The position numbers were made by a program, and so were the translations under genes. From contig NZ_CP029287.2 in the NCBI RefSeq assembly GCF_003201675.2, positions 1,116,001 through 1,180,000 of the forward strand: 64,000 bases of DNA, read 5' to 3'. The notes below the pieces were generated by a model, which worked only from the letters and a program-made list of their open reading frames with translations, was not told the DNA's origin and ran no database searches. The DNA comes from Metallosphaera hakonensis JCM 8857 = DSM 7519 (GTDB taxonomy: Archaea; Thermoproteota; Thermoprotei_A; Sulfolobales; Sulfolobaceae). Positions 42,967 to 53,821 of this stretch are shown one piece after another. How positions within the stretch are numbered: the first letter of the stretch is position 1; each line of letters starts with the position of its first letter.

Positions 42967-43265
42967 ACCATTTATTAGCCAAACCGTTCTGCCTTAACGT
43001 ATTTACATAGTGATCAGCCCCTGCTCTATAACGTAAAATCTAGATCTCTACTTATCTCACTGGAGAATCACAATAGGATTTGAGGGTTTTCCCAATCTAA
43101 TCATTGACCATTTGATCTATTTTCTAGAAATACAAACCCAACCATAAGTCTTAGGCCATATCTCTTCGGGGCTTGCAGGTATCCTTTAATGGGATGAGGC
43201 TTTAAACAATCGAACCCTGAACATGTATAAAGTAGATTTATAACCTAGTTATATGATAAAAAAGT
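42967..43265. other. 299-base gap, nothing recognised apart from a promoter
   Basis: No coding sequence or repeat was recognised. TTTATAACCTAGTTATATGA around 43238-43257 holds the likely TATA box of the next MFS gene. Confidence 0.4.
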
Positions 43266-44588
43266 ATGGATGTTGTAGATAAAGTAGATAAAGCCGTATG
43301 GACTAGCACTCACTCACTGCTTTTTGCCTCCTTGGGATTGGGTTTCTTCATGTGGGGAACAATTAGTACAATTGCGCCGCTCTTTTACCCGTCCATCAAT
43401 AACGTGTTCTTCATTATTGTGCCAATAATCGCAACGTTAGCGGGTAATCTAGTATTCCCGCTTATTTCAGATAAACTATATGGAAGAAAGAAGACCTTCA
43501 TGATTACCATGTCTATGTATGGAATAGGGGCCGGTGTCATCGCCACTTCAGCCATAATATCGCAGGTAACCGGAATACCAATTACCTCTACTCCCTTACT
43601 TCTAACCCTTACGACGGGCATCGTACTTGGAGTCCTGGGAGTTGAGGGAGAAGTACCGGTGATGTTGTCCTACGCAGCCGAAATGATGCCGCTCAAAAAG
43701 AGGGATCAAGTCCTCATACTTGCCCCTAATTTTGACAACGTAGGGGCAATGATAGCGTCAGCTGTCGTCATGGTTTCATTTCTATTCAATAATACAACGC
43801 TCGAATTGCTCTCGTTGTCCCTGACTGCACTAGCTGGGCTGATATTCCTTATTGTTGTGAGGCTGAGACTACCAGAATCCATTCGATGGTTATACAACAA
43901 GGGCCTTAGGGAGAAAGCTGAGAAAGAGGTCACGAAGTTAGGTAATAGAATACAGGAAGTCCCAGAGAACAGAGACATCCGAGGTTTAAGTTTAATATCC
44001 AGATATTGGTTCCTAGTCGCCATAGCAGTCTCCCAGTATCTGACATATGGTCTAATGGCGTTTTACATAGGCGACTTCTACTTTCCAAACCTTGAAAATC
44101 TCATAGTATTCGTTGCAAACGTAGGAGCCAGTGCTGCCGGTTTCTTAGCGGGACTTATGATTGGTAAGATGAAAAGCAGGAAGTTCTCCTTGTTCTCATT
44201 CGTTGGGGGAACTGTAACAATTTTGGGAATTCTCTTCACAATTGATACAGTATCCAAAAACATGGACCTATTTTACACTCTCCTACTGCTTAATATGGCC
44301 TTCAGTGAATTCGGATGGGCCGTGAGGACCATATATGAGCCCCTGATTTTACCTACAAACAATAGGGCTTTCCTTATAGGGCTTGTGAGAGTTTTCCCAA
44401 TTACCTTGAGCTCGATATCCGTCTATTTCACGAGTTATCTCAATTCTCCGTTCCTCTATGTAGCCTATAACACTGCTCTTTGGGCTATTGGGGCAGTAGC
44501 CGCATTAACCTGGTACTTTAAGGGGTATGACGTGAACATGACGCCGGTTGAAGTCGCGTCTCAGAACAAAGTCGACAGGATCAACTGA
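43266..44588 (+). CDS. MFS transporter
   Basis: A 440-residue, 12-helix transporter. The loop motif appears as SDKLYGRKKTFMI near residue 69, and RLRLPESIRWLYNKGLREKA near residue 199 matches the PESPRWL motif of the sugar-porter/metabolite symporter group. Longer N-terminal tail than the previous gene. Followed after 58 bases by a universal stress protein gene on the same strand. A T-run (ATTTTTTAAT, about 44591) after the stop may end the transcript. Confidence 0.83.
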   Translation: MDVVDKVDKAVWTSTHSLLFASLGLGFFMWGTISTIAPLFYPSINNVFFIIVPIIATLAGNLVFPLISDKLYGRKKTFMITMSMYGIGAGVIATSAIISQVTGIPITSTPLLLTLTTGIVLGVLGVEGEVPVMLSYAAEMMPLKKRDQVLILAPNFDNVGAMIASAVVMVSFLFNNTTLELLSLSLTALAGLIFLIVVRLRLPESIRWLYNKGLREKAEKEVTKLGNRIQEVPENRDIRGLSLISRYWFLVAIAVSQYLTYGLMAFYIGDFYFPNLENLIVFVANVGASAAGFLAGLMIGKMKSRKFSLFSFVGGTVTILGILFTIDTVSKNMDLFYTLLLLNMAFSEFGWAVRTIYEPLILPTNNRAFLIGLVRVFPITLSSISVYFTSYLNSPFLYVAYNTALWAIGAVAALTWYFKGYDVNMTPVEVASQNKVDRIN

Positions 44589-44646
44589 TCATTTTTTAAT
44601 AACCATGATAGAATATTCATATACCCCTTTATCTATATGAATATTT

Positions 44647-45039
44647 ATGAAGATTGTATTAGCATATGACGGATCTGATCACGCCAAGAAGGCCCTACTT
44701 TTTACGTTAAAGTTAATGAGAGAGGTTGATGAACTTTACCTGGTCTCAGTGGTCAAAGAAATTCCAAGAAGCCCTGAACAGGTTATCCTGGAAAGTAGCA
44801 AGAAAGCTGAGGAGGCACTAGACGCGATCAAGAACGAGATAGAAGGGTACAAGGTTACCACTAAGGTTTTAGAGGCACCTGATGTTGCATCCTCTGTTAT
44901 TGAATACTGCAATAAAATTGAGTGCGACTTAATTGTGTCAGGAAGTAGGGGTCTTACCGGGCTAAAGAAAATAGTCTTGGGTAGCGTTTCTAACGCCCTA
45001 ATTAGTAAGTCAGATGTACCAGTTTTGGTTGTGAAATGA
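44647..45039 (+). CDS. Universal stress protein (UspA family)
   Basis: A 130-residue single Usp domain. N-terminal KIVLAYDGSDHAKKAL with the ATP-binding Asp, and the C-terminal ATP loop GSRGLTGLKKIVLGSVS near residue 99, of the G-2x-G-9x-G(S) kind, are intact, so it probably binds ATP. Stands alone, with TATA-like TTATCTATATGAATATTTA ahead of the ATG. Confidence 0.9.
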   Translation: MKIVLAYDGSDHAKKALLFTLKLMREVDELYLVSVVKEIPRSPEQVILESSKKAEEALDAIKNEIEGYKVTTKVLEAPDVASSVIEYCNKIECDLIVSGSRGLTGLKKIVLGSVSNALISKSDVPVLVVK

Positions 45040-45080
45040 CTTAGATATATCTTTTTTAGTCTAAAAACCGATATTCCCTT

Positions 45081-46027
<947 letters not shown>

Positions 46028-46031
<4 letters not shown>

Positions 46032-46795
46032 TGGACAGACTTTACGCCTTATACATGAGAGAAGCCAAGAGGATCTTCAGAAGTATATACATGTGGATAA
46101 TGTTGATCTCCCAGCCCGTAATGTGGCTGGTGTTCTTCGGAAGTAGTTTCTCGGGAGTCCCATCTCAGGTCTTAACGAGTTTCTTTCATACAACTAACTA
46201 TATTGCGTTCATATTACCCGGTGAACTTTCGATCTCTATGTTATTCGTGGGAATGTTCAGTTCCATGAGCTTAATACAAGACAAACGATTCGGATATTTG
46301 AAAAGAGTACTCATTACCCCCACGCCTAAGTACGATGTCTTCCTGGCAAAAACCCTTGGAGGAATGACTAGAGGTCTATTGCAGGTTCCAATATTACTTC
46401 TAGCCAGTTATCTACTTGGGGTAAGGCTAGACTTGAACGCTATGTCCCTGGCAGTCCTGTTTCTCTCCCTAGCCTTCGTGGGCATTGGTTTCTCGTCATT
46501 ATATTCCATGTTCACGTTGAAGACAGCTGATTGGCAGGCGCCTGGCGTTATATCGAATTTGATAAATCTTCCCTTAATGTTTTCCAGCACGGCCCTCTTT
46601 CCAAAGGCGTTCTTCCCAGGATGGCTCAAGCTCGTGAGCGATGTAAATCCCTTAACATACGCCGCCGAACTAAATAGGGGCATGCTGCTGTACAACGATC
46701 CCTCGTGGAATTATCTTGGATATCTAGCTATATTTGCCCTTGTGATGGTTGTTCTTGGAAGCGTACTAACTAACAAGTACCTTAACGCTGAGTAG
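46028..46795 (+). CDS. ABC-2 type exporter permease
   Basis: A 255-residue membrane protein with six predicted helices and the ABC-2 pattern (LIQDKRFGYLKRVLITPTPK near residue 80, then SVNPLTYAAE-like VNPLTYAAELNRGM near residue 209). Works with the ATPase encoded just before; likely drug, lipid or polysaccharide export. Its stop is followed by a convergent amino acid permease gene 22 bases on. Confidence 0.88.
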
Positions 46796-46817
46796 CTGAA
46801 GAGAAATAGAGCGTTTC

Positions 46818-48218
46818 TTACATTGGGACTTTCTTCTTCAATCTCTCCATATACTCCTCTATGGTTATAACTTGGTTATTTTCATCCACGACTAAAGACC
46901 CAGGTTTCCCCTTCCTTCCAATTAACGCATACCACACTCCTATAATTAATAGGATAGCTACAATGGCGTACATGGAGAACATATCCGGCAACGGAAGGGA
47001 CTGGCTAACGCCCCACACATTTATTCCAGTGGCTGCTAATGGGATTAGAAGAGTATTCCAAGATAGTTGTCCAATCCTATAATAAAAGACAGGGACTCCA
47101 AATCCATCAATTATTCTACCTGTGAGCCAGAATATTCCAGTAATAACGCTAACATCAGCGAACGCCGTGGCTACTCCTAAACCAAAGATTGAAAATATAA
47201 CCACCAGCGTAGAGAGGCCTCCAATCATCATTGTTGCTATTAGTGGTTCGCCGCTCTTAGTCGTCTTAGATAGAAACAGTGGAGCGGCCTTCTCCCTCGA
47301 AAGATTAAACAAAATTCTCGCCGAGCCTAAAGTAGTTCCAATGTTAGATGCTAGCAGACTATTAGCAGCTAAGACAAGGGCAATAAACATGGGTATCCTT
47401 CCATATTGAAACATCTCATAAATAAGGGGCTGTGGGGAATTGGCGAGTGAGGACAAGGAACCGCTCCAAAGGGCCACTAGGGCATAGGTACCTAAAAACA
47501 TAGCTATTCCACCTATTAGCAACGATAGCCACATACCTTGGGTTATGGTCTTCAAGGGCTTCTTTGCCTCCTCTCCCAGATAAGTTGCAGCCCCTGCCCC
47601 CGAAATACTCACCATAGAAAGTACAAATGCCTGGGCAATATCACTACTACTCACGCCTGCAGGGGTGAAGTACTCAGGATGAAATGGCTTAGTCAAGGAC
47701 AACGCGAAGAGGCCCAACAGTAGGATCACTTCTGCGGTTGCACTAATAGTAACCACGTATCCGAGAAGCTTCTTAATGTCGGTCAGTGAAATTAGAGTGG
47801 GATAGGCTAAGCCGAGGGCGATGATTAAAGGTTCGAGCCACCACGGAGTTGCTATGCCAGCCACCTGAAAGCCGATACTTACTAGAAGGTAGAGAGTTAT
47901 TGCATTTACCGCGTTTAGGAGAGAGTAGGCAAAAACTTCGGTTAACGCCTCGAAGAAAGATATTATCTTTCTTCTCCAGGCACTATACCCGAAAGTATAA
48001 TACCCGCCGGGTGACGCAACCCTTTTTGTATAACTCGTCAAGCTATAAATCCAAAGAGCGCTCCCCAATAGAGCTAGTAATGTGGTAAATACCACTGAAT
48101 GACCTGCGTAGAGTATAGCAGCCGTAGAGGTAGACACAACACTTCCCAATGGCGCAGTAACTGCCATTGCTTGGCCATAGGTTTCCTTAAGAGAAATTAC
48201 GCCCCGACCTAACCTCAT
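46818..48218 (-). CDS. APC-superfamily amino acid permease
   Basis: A 466-residue transporter with about 12 helices. GVISLKETYGQAMAVTAPLG near residue 5 begins helix 1 as in APC permeases, and SISGAGAATYLGEEAKKPLK near residue 201 matches the conserved GxE/EEAKNP segment; ILFNLSREKAAPLFLSKTTK near residue 303 is also typical. Moves amino acids or polyamines across the membrane; substrate unknown. Monocistronic. Confidence 0.88.
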   Translation of the reverse strand: MRLGRGVISLKETYGQAMAVTAPLGSVVSTSTAAILYAGHSVVFTTLLALLGSALWIYSLTSYTKRVASPGGYYTFGYSAWRRKIISFFEALTEVFAYSLLNAVNAITLYLLVSIGFQVAGIATPWWLEPLIIALGLAYPTLISLTDIKKLLGYVVTISATAEVILLLGLFALSLTKPFHPEYFTPAGVSSSDIAQAFVLSMVSISGAGAATYLGEEAKKPLKTITQGMWLSLLIGGIAMFLGTYALVALWSGSLSSLANSPQPLIYEMFQYGRIPMFIALVLAANSLLASNIGTTLGSARILFNLSREKAAPLFLSKTTKSGEPLIATMMIGGLSTLVVIFSIFGLGVATAFADVSVITGIFWLTGRIIDGFGVPVFYYRIGQLSWNTLLIPLAATGINVWGVSQSLPLPDMFSMYAIVAILLIIGVWYALIGRKGKPGSLVVDENNQVITIEEYMERLKKKVPM

Positions 48219-48408
48219 GATCTCCCTAAAAGCTTTTCGATCCTGAAAGTTTAAAAAATTTCCCTGGTAGAAATGAGCACCTTCATTAAAGCTTAAAGGC
48301 TGATCCCCTTAAAAAGTTGAGATCTGGCTTAAAGGGAAAAAATAAAGTTTTGCGTTACAAGGACCTAGATAAGAAACATTTTACAGCATCAACGAATAGA
48401 TGACTATA

Positions 48409-48726
48409 TTATGTCGTTGCGGATTGGCTAATTAACTCTGTCATTGTCTTAATTACCTCATCGAATCTCGCTTTCATCTCTGGAGGAAAGGGTTTTTTCG
48501 GCTGAATACTTTTTAATTGCTCTAATCCATCTTTTAGATAAATTTTTAATTTATTGAAATCTGAGGAATAATATGCATTTTTCACAGATTTTATAATAGA
48601 TTTTATCTTATTATAGTCTTCCTGTGATATGTTTCCCTCTCTCAAGAGGTAAGTTTCCATGTCGGCAACGATCAGCGGAAATTGCAGGTCTATTAGCTTC
48701 CACACCTTGGATATAAACTCCTCCAT
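48409..48726 (-). CDS. Small all-helical protein, unknown
   Basis: A 105-residue charged, helical protein starting MEEFISKVWKLID. Start placed at ATG 48726 because the TATA element TTTATAACC (rc of 48755-48763) lies about 29-37 bases ahead; an in-frame TTG three codons upstream is less likely. KPFPPEMKARFDEVIKTMTE near residue 78 forms the last helix. I do not recognise a family. Composition is clearly protein-like. Confidence 0.5.
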   Translation of the reverse strand: MEEFISKVWKLIDLQFPLIVADMETYLLREGNISQEDYNKIKSIIKSVKNAYYSSDFNKLKIYLKDGLEQLKSIQPKKPFPPEMKARFDEVIKTMTELISQSATT

Positions 48727-49259
48727 GAACTTCAAGAAATGCTTACATCATAAGGTTATAAATCCCCCTATCTAGTTTAGTGTTGAATCAATCTTAGTCA
48801 GATAGGGTAAAAACACTTGACTTCTAAAGGACCTCGATTCTTCTGATCTTGGTAGACTAGTTTGATAACATCTTTGTCCCTTGTCCTCTCAGTTACTATG
48901 TAGAATTACCGCAACCTAACGGATGGACTTTCCTGCTTAACTGCATCAATATGCCCATGGAAAAGCCATACCCTCAAGGATTAATCACACCCTATAAGCC
49001 CGAGTCCAGTACTCATACCTTGCCCAAGATGTGGATGTGCATCTCAGCATCTCAATAACACATCCACCATTCTAGACTATTATTTAGAATATTAAAACAG
49101 AAATTTACAATCTTTCCTATAAGAGAGCGTTTATCTCCACTCTTAAGAATAAGAAATCCTTTCCCATCGCTTTCGTATAGGTAAAGTCTTACATCATGGA
49201 AACCATGATTAATAATGTCGTCAAGTGAAATTTTTAATACTTCTATTAGATCTTATATA
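48727..49259. other. 533-base gap with gene debris
   Basis: On the minus strand 49253-49052 is an open frame (FHDVRLYLYESDGKGFLILK, then SGDKRSLIGKIVNFCFN) without any ATG, GTG or TTG start; it overlaps the promoter of the ParA-like gene and looks like a decayed gene. On the plus strand near 49005-49060 a short frame has a zinc-ribbon look (IPCPRCGCASQ). Both are too short and broken to name. Confidence 0.35.
49231..49240 (+). promoter_or_regulatory. TATA box of the ParA-like gene
   Basis: TTTTTAATAC lies 20-29 bases before ATG 49260. It sits inside the longer reading frame that would start at 49215, which supports 49260 as the real, leaderless start. Confidence 0.5.
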
Positions 49260-49850
49260 ATGTTGATAAAGATTAACGTCTTAGGAGTGAAGGAGGGGGT
49301 TGGAAAGACCACAGTCTCCATCTCCCTGGGTAAGAAGCTTTCAAAATTTGGGAAAACTTTAGTTGTTGATAAAACCCCCACTTGTGGACTCTGGAGAAAA
49401 TTTGAAAATAAGAACGAGATATGGTGCGAGGACACCCTATGTATACTGAAATTATTCAAGCAACCTTTCAGGATCAATGAAAAAGAACTTGAGATAGCCA
49501 TAGACAAATTAGCAAAAATATATCGCAGAACCTGGGATTACGTCGTTATCGATAATTTCTCATGTGCAGTTCCAGATAATCCTATTATTAAAATCGATAT
49601 GGACTCCTTTCCAGTCTTTGTTACGGATCCCTTAAATATTAAGGTTACATTAGAATATAGTAACAATTTTTATTTTCGCTATGGACTTATAGTCAATCAG
49701 GCATTTGATTCCTTTAAGATATTACCTGAAGTAGCTAAACTATTTCAATTTAGTCTAGTGATTCCTATCATAAATGAGGAAAAAATTGTAGACTATCTTG
49801 AACCTATGGTTACTGACTTGAGAGAACGGACGAACTTTACATTTATTTAG
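49260..49850 (+). CDS. Solitary ParA/MinD-like ATPase
   Basis: A 196-residue P-loop ATPase. The deviant Walker A motif GVKEGVGKTTV (residues 9-19) keeps the signature lysine of ParA/MinD proteins; LVVDKTPTCGLW near residue 34 is the switch I region and DYVVIDNFS near residue 92 the Walker B. It is shorter than chromosomal ParA (about 250) and has no ParB-like partner beside it. It may be a plasmid- or provirus-derived remnant, or position another cargo. The region just before it contains gene debris, in keeping with an acquired locus. Confidence 0.75.
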   Translation: MLIKINVLGVKEGVGKTTVSISLGKKLSKFGKTLVVDKTPTCGLWRKFENKNEIWCEDTLCILKLFKQPFRINEKELEIAIDKLAKIYRRTWDYVVIDNFSCAVPDNPIIKIDMDSFPVFVTDPLNIKVTLEYSNNFYFRYGLIVNQAFDSFKILPEVAKLFQFSLVIPIINEEKIVDYLEPMVTDLRERTNFTFI

Positions 49851-50087
49851 AACAGAGGCACTAAATCTATTTTGTTGACTCTAGAAAATATTCATTGAAG
49901 TTACTTAAAATGAACTTAAAATCAAATTCTATGTTTAATAAACATATTAAAAGTTAAATAGAGAAAACTATGATGTTAGTTCGTAGTCCCGGCAACTTAG
50001 ACCCAACTACCTCTACCGCACTCTGTCCCATTTGTTAAGTATGTGTCCATTAAACTATTTTACCAAGCTAGTTAGCTAGATTATCAC

Positions 50088-50864
50088 ATGATATACTCTC
50101 TAGGTATAGTTGCATCTGCACTAGCCGGTCTAACGGTTGTACTAGGAGGTATAGTTGAAGGCTATGGCTATGGTCTGTCTCTAGGAACTAAGTGGCCCTA
50201 TACAAGGGATATTCACCAGGTTGCAATAAAAGGTGATCCTGAGGCGCTTCACAGGATTAGTGCTACCGTAGTTGGACTCATTTCTCTGGCTTTTCTAATA
50301 ATGTCTCCCTCCTTCATTACAGCGATCGGTTTCGTTGCAGTAATATTCACAGCACTACTAGGTATGGCCACGCTTTACGTGTTAGCTGGGAAACTGCCTT
50401 CGTTTTTCCAAGGTTTACACGATATCGCGGCATACACAACTTTCGTTACTTATCTTCTAATTTTCCTTGAGGGACTCGGGTATCACGTAAACATAATCCA
50501 GTTCTTAGAGGAGGCCATTATTCCTCCTCACTTCCTCTATTTCGTGATTTTCATGGGTGGAGTAGTGACTGGACTTAGGAGGATGTCGAGACCTATCGGC
50601 CAAGTGAGAAAACCTCAAGGTAAAATCCAGTGGGCGTGGGCAATACATGGGATTCTCGCAGTTATCTTTGTCCTGGCGGTAATCTATCTCCACTTCTGGC
50701 TCACATTATTATTTACTGTCCTTGAGATAGGTGCGGGGCTCTGGGTCTACAGATCAATAAATAGAAACCCTGAAAAGCCGGGAATGTCCATAGGGTTTCA
50801 TCAATTGTTCTCCCTTCTCACAGTAGTGGCTATAATCCTGAACTCCCTAGCTATAGTTGCCTAA
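50088..50864 (+). CDS. Membrane protein, possible CtaA/COX15-type haem A synthase
   Basis: A 258-residue protein with about eight hydrophobic segments. Conserved-looking histidines at helix ends (EALHRISATVVGL near residue 53, GLHDIAAYTTF near residue 110, WAIHGILAV near residue 186, IGFHQLFSLL near residue 238) recall the haem ligands of CtaA/COX15 proteins, which oxidise haem O to haem A for terminal oxidases. Identification is by this pattern only; it could also be another b-type haem membrane protein. Monocistronic. Confidence 0.5.
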   Translation: MIYSLGIVASALAGLTVVLGGIVEGYGYGLSLGTKWPYTRDIHQVAIKGDPEALHRISATVVGLISLAFLIMSPSFITAIGFVAVIFTALLGMATLYVLAGKLPSFFQGLHDIAAYTTFVTYLLIFLEGLGYHVNIIQFLEEAIIPPHFLYFVIFMGGVVTGLRRMSRPIGQVRKPQGKIQWAWAIHGILAVIFVLAVIYLHFWLTLLFTVLEIGAGLWVYRSINRNPEKPGMSIGFHQLFSLLTVVAIILNSLAIVA

Positions 50865-50891
50865 TCAGGTGAGATGCATCATATCATTTTT

Positions 50892-53180
50892 TCATCGTGT
50901 TGTGAATTCATCATCTAAAGAGTCCAGGGAAATCCCAATATCTGATTCCTCGTCAAGGTTATAATATTTTTTAGCCAAGATTTGAACGGCTTCGTGAATG
51001 GCTTCGGTGGAACTTGTCCTACCTTTTCCTATTACGGTGTTCAGATAGGACCAAGGCATACCTTGAAGAACCTTGGCTAGAAGAACCTTCTCGAGATCCT
51101 CATCCAACTTCCAGTCTCTATTCCCATCCCAGAAGTACTTGAGAGTGAGGACGTGAATGCCGTCCGCTGAGGACTCGTAGGGACTAGTTCCCTGAAGGAA
51201 GGCCACTATCTTGGCCAGGTGAATCTTGTTCAATTTAATCTCAGAATGAGCCCTGGAACCCTCCAAAAGAATTGCTGCAACCTCAGGAGTCATGTTAAAG
51301 TATACATCGTGAATAGTGTTGAGAAGCTTTTCCTTGAAAACATGTGAGGCTATTCCCATTATTTTCCTTGAGATTTGACTTATGGGCTTAACCACGACTA
51401 CAGGGAAATCTCCGAATTTCTCGTTCCTCTTCGGAGAAACGTGAACAGGAGTAAAGCCGTTTCTTACCCAAAACTTGAGCACCTTCCTATCACCCATGAA
51501 CGACGAACCTACCCAGTCAATTCCCTGAGTTTCTGCGTCTTCAATTACCATCCTCAAAAGTTGACTTCCGAACCCCTTATCTTGTAATTCTGGTAACGTT
51601 GCTATCCTGACTATTCGCCATCCCTTAAGTTTTCCGATCTCCCTTATCCTAGCGTGTTTAAGTAACCTGTCCGGTATTAAGTCACCATCAAATGTTCCAC
51701 CCTTTAATGCCAGATCTATCATGGAGTCGGGAAGATTACCCTCCTCAGAAATTTGGGTCACCGATATGAAACCGCCTTCTGTCCTAATTCCCTTCAGTAT
51801 ATGATGTGGGCCGTCACCCATAATCATTAAGTCGTCGGGATTGTTCCTATAATGGGCTATTACCAAAATTCCGTATACTTGAGCCAGTTGATTATCGTCG
51901 GTGAAAAGCTTCTCTTTATCCAGTGTCAGAAATTCCACTGAGTCAAGACTTCCAGTCCTAATAGGTTCTGGGTTTAGGAGGAGAGCGTCATATAGCCACA
52001 TCTCCACTGGATCTCCCTCGGCATAACGCAATGGTTTGCTCATGGTAAGCCATCTTGTCCACGCCTTCTTCTCCTCTAATACCGATCTGAGATATCGTAG
52101 AAAAGCCTTACCTGAGCCCTCATAACCATAAACTGTGGAGACAAAAACTACTTTACGCCACCTATTAGCGTATTGTGCCAAGAAGTTAATACCGATTGCC
52201 GCAGCCTCGTCTACCACCAGGAAGTCCCCATCTTCCCCAATGGCAGTCTCGGGAGAGACGAAGACTACAGAGAAATGGTCTCCCCTAACGGCCCTTATTA
52301 TCCCCAAATCGGACATCTCCACTTCATTGGGTACCTTTAGAACGTCCAACCCCCTCTTAGCGAATTCCATTATCTGGGAGGCTGATGCCAAGGAGGGAGC
52401 AGTTATGACTACTCTGACCCTTTCCCTAGTCGAATCTGCAATAAGGGCAGCAATACCTAAACCCGTAACTGCGCTCTTTCCTCTTCCCCTTGGAGCAGTG
52501 ATAACTAGCATTCTCTTACCTCCCCTTTGAAGAATCCTGAATTCTTCCAGGACTCTATCCTGTTCATCAGTTAAGCAGAGATCATGGAGTTCCTTGGGAA
52601 AGAACATGCTCTTCAGGGGTTTCTTCTCGGTGGTAGGTTTGACTTCACCAACGAATCTATTTACATGATACTCCGTATCAATTGAGAAAATACCCTGATG
52701 CTCCTTCAGCTTTCTTCTAAATCTCTCTTCATAGAAATTGTAGACGACGCCATTTCTTGCAATGGAGTTTCTGAATATCTTGTTTTCAGTCAAGTTATCG
52801 GTATACATGACAATAAGTCCTCCTCCACTCGTTAGGTCTACGAGTCTTCCAATGTAATTAGGTTGAAAATTGTCCACCAAATCTAGAACAACAAGGTCAT
52901 ACGTTTTACCTAGGTAGTATTCTGAGCTCGAGTAATCTATGTCGTCGAACTTTCCCAAAAGATCGCGTAGATTCGAAAGCCTTTCCTTTGATCCGGTAGC
53001 CCACGGATGAAACGCGTATGCAGTCCTGGATCCGCCTACAACATCTTTATAGATGGACAGTACGGCTCTGAGTTCATCTAAGTAATCTTTCTTCTCGATG
53101 AAGACAAGGTTTCTATAAAACCTAGTCCTAGAATCTACCAGTGATTCCCTCAACGCCTTAAAGAAATCGTCCCTTTCCAT
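50892..53180 (-). CDS. tmcA: tRNA(Met) cytidine acetyltransferase TmcA, copy 2
   Basis: A 762-residue paralogue of the protein at 38322-40502, with the same domain order: N-terminal domain, ATPase (Walker A TAPRGRGKSAV near residue 236, Walker B FLVVDEAAAIG near residue 328), GNAT domain (LPELQDKGFGSQLL near residue 545) and tail. All catalytic motifs are intact. The C-terminus carries an extra acidic tail (DEESDIGISLDSLDDEFTTR). Last gene of a tight operon with a MazG-like gene (4-base gap) and an unknown gene. Copies may differ in RNA substrate (tRNA, rRNA, others); this is inference. Confidence 0.92.
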   Translation of the reverse strand: MERDDFFKALRESLVDSRTRFYRNLVFIEKKDYLDELRAVLSIYKDVVGGSRTAYAFHPWATGSKERLSNLRDLLGKFDDIDYSSSEYYLGKTYDLVVLDLVDNFQPNYIGRLVDLTSGGGLIVMYTDNLTENKIFRNSIARNGVVYNFYEERFRRKLKEHQGIFSIDTEYHVNRFVGEVKPTTEKKPLKSMFFPKELHDLCLTDEQDRVLEEFRILQRGGKRMLVITAPRGRGKSAVTGLGIAALIADSTRERVRVVITAPSLASASQIMEFAKRGLDVLKVPNEVEMSDLGIIRAVRGDHFSVVFVSPETAIGEDGDFLVVDEAAAIGINFLAQYANRWRKVVFVSTVYGYEGSGKAFLRYLRSVLEEKKAWTRWLTMSKPLRYAEGDPVEMWLYDALLLNPEPIRTGSLDSVEFLTLDKEKLFTDDNQLAQVYGILVIAHYRNNPDDLMIMGDGPHHILKGIRTEGGFISVTQISEEGNLPDSMIDLALKGGTFDGDLIPDRLLKHARIREIGKLKGWRIVRIATLPELQDKGFGSQLLRMVIEDAETQGIDWVGSSFMGDRKVLKFWVRNGFTPVHVSPKRNEKFGDFPVVVVKPISQISRKIMGIASHVFKEKLLNTIHDVYFNMTPEVAAILLEGSRAHSEIKLNKIHLAKIVAFLQGTSPYESSADGIHVLTLKYFWDGNRDWKLDEDLEKVLLAKVLQGMPWSYLNTVIGKGRTSSTEAIHEAVQILAKKYYNLDEESDIGISLDSLDDEFTTR

Positions 53181-53184
53181 CCTG

Positions 53185-53430
53185 TCACAATCCGTATTTC
53201 TTCTTTAAAGCTTCTTCCACATCGACTCCTATCAAGTTAGCGATAGAGATCGCCCAAGCTATGACGTCCGCCAACTCCTCCTCTATTGAACCCCTTTTTC
53301 CCTCAAGTAAGGCCTCAGCGAGTTCTCCTACCTCCTCTGTGAACCAAGTGAACGTTCCAAAGATTCCTCTCTCTTGGTCTTTTTGAAAATACATCTGTTT
53401 TAACCTAGACTGTAAATCCCTTATCTCCAA
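53185..53430 (-). CDS. MazG-type nucleotide pyrophosphohydrolase
   Basis: An 81-residue small MazG/dUTPase-superfamily protein. The metal-binding pattern EExxE(12-28)ExxD is seen as WFTEEVGELAEALLEG near residue 30 and IEEELADVIAWA near residue 49. Start is TTG at 53430 (reading MEIRDLQSRLKQMY), which restores the usual N-terminus of the family; it overlaps the upstream gene by 26 bases. ATG at 53394 is the alternative but would drop conserved sequence. Probably removes non-canonical nucleotides. Confidence 0.88.
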   Translation of the reverse strand: MEIRDLQSRLKQMYFQKDQERGIFGTFTWFTEEVGELAEALLEGKRGSIEEELADVIAWAISIANLIGVDVEEALKKKYGL

Positions 53431-53779
53431 CTCTCATCTCACTCCTGATAAGCTGTATGTCATCCTCAGTTAGGTATATAACTAGTTTCTTGAGAACTTC
53501 CCCGCTCCTATCCACAAAGAGAATAATGATGGATTTGGACTTTGATATGCTGTTAAGGAACATCGCATCTATGAAATATTCAACGTATAGGGGATCGTCC
53601 TCTTTATCCAATATTATATTCCTTAGTAGAACATTGTTCCCTTCCCTGTCGATCTCAAGTTCTATAGGAGCGCTGTCGATCAGGGGGAGATCTTGTGAAA
53701 CGCAAACAACTTCATTATTTCTATAGGGAATGCAACTGCCCTCGTCAACCTTGTCCAGGAAATCCCTAGATATTTGCAA
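53405..53779 (-). CDS. Unknown 124-residue acidic protein upstream of MazG and TmcA
   Basis: A 124-residue soluble protein, alpha/beta in composition (SIIILFVDRSGEVLKKLVIY near residue 83, then LTEDDIQLIRSEMRVG). Contains two Cys in the first third. It starts the minus-strand operon with mazG and tmcA and overlaps mazG by 26 bases. Family not recognised. Its ATG lies 43 bases from the divergent gamma-glutamyltransferase gene. Confidence 0.6.
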   Translation of the reverse strand: MQISRDFLDKVDEGSCIPYRNNEVVCVSQDLPLIDSAPIELEIDREGNNVLLRNIILDKEDDPLYVEYFIDAMFLNSISKSKSIIILFVDRSGEVLKKLVIYLTEDDIQLIRSEMRVGDKGFTV

Positions 53780-53821
53780 TACTCATCTAAGGTTTATTTG
53801 CCTGGCTGTTATTAAGGAAAT

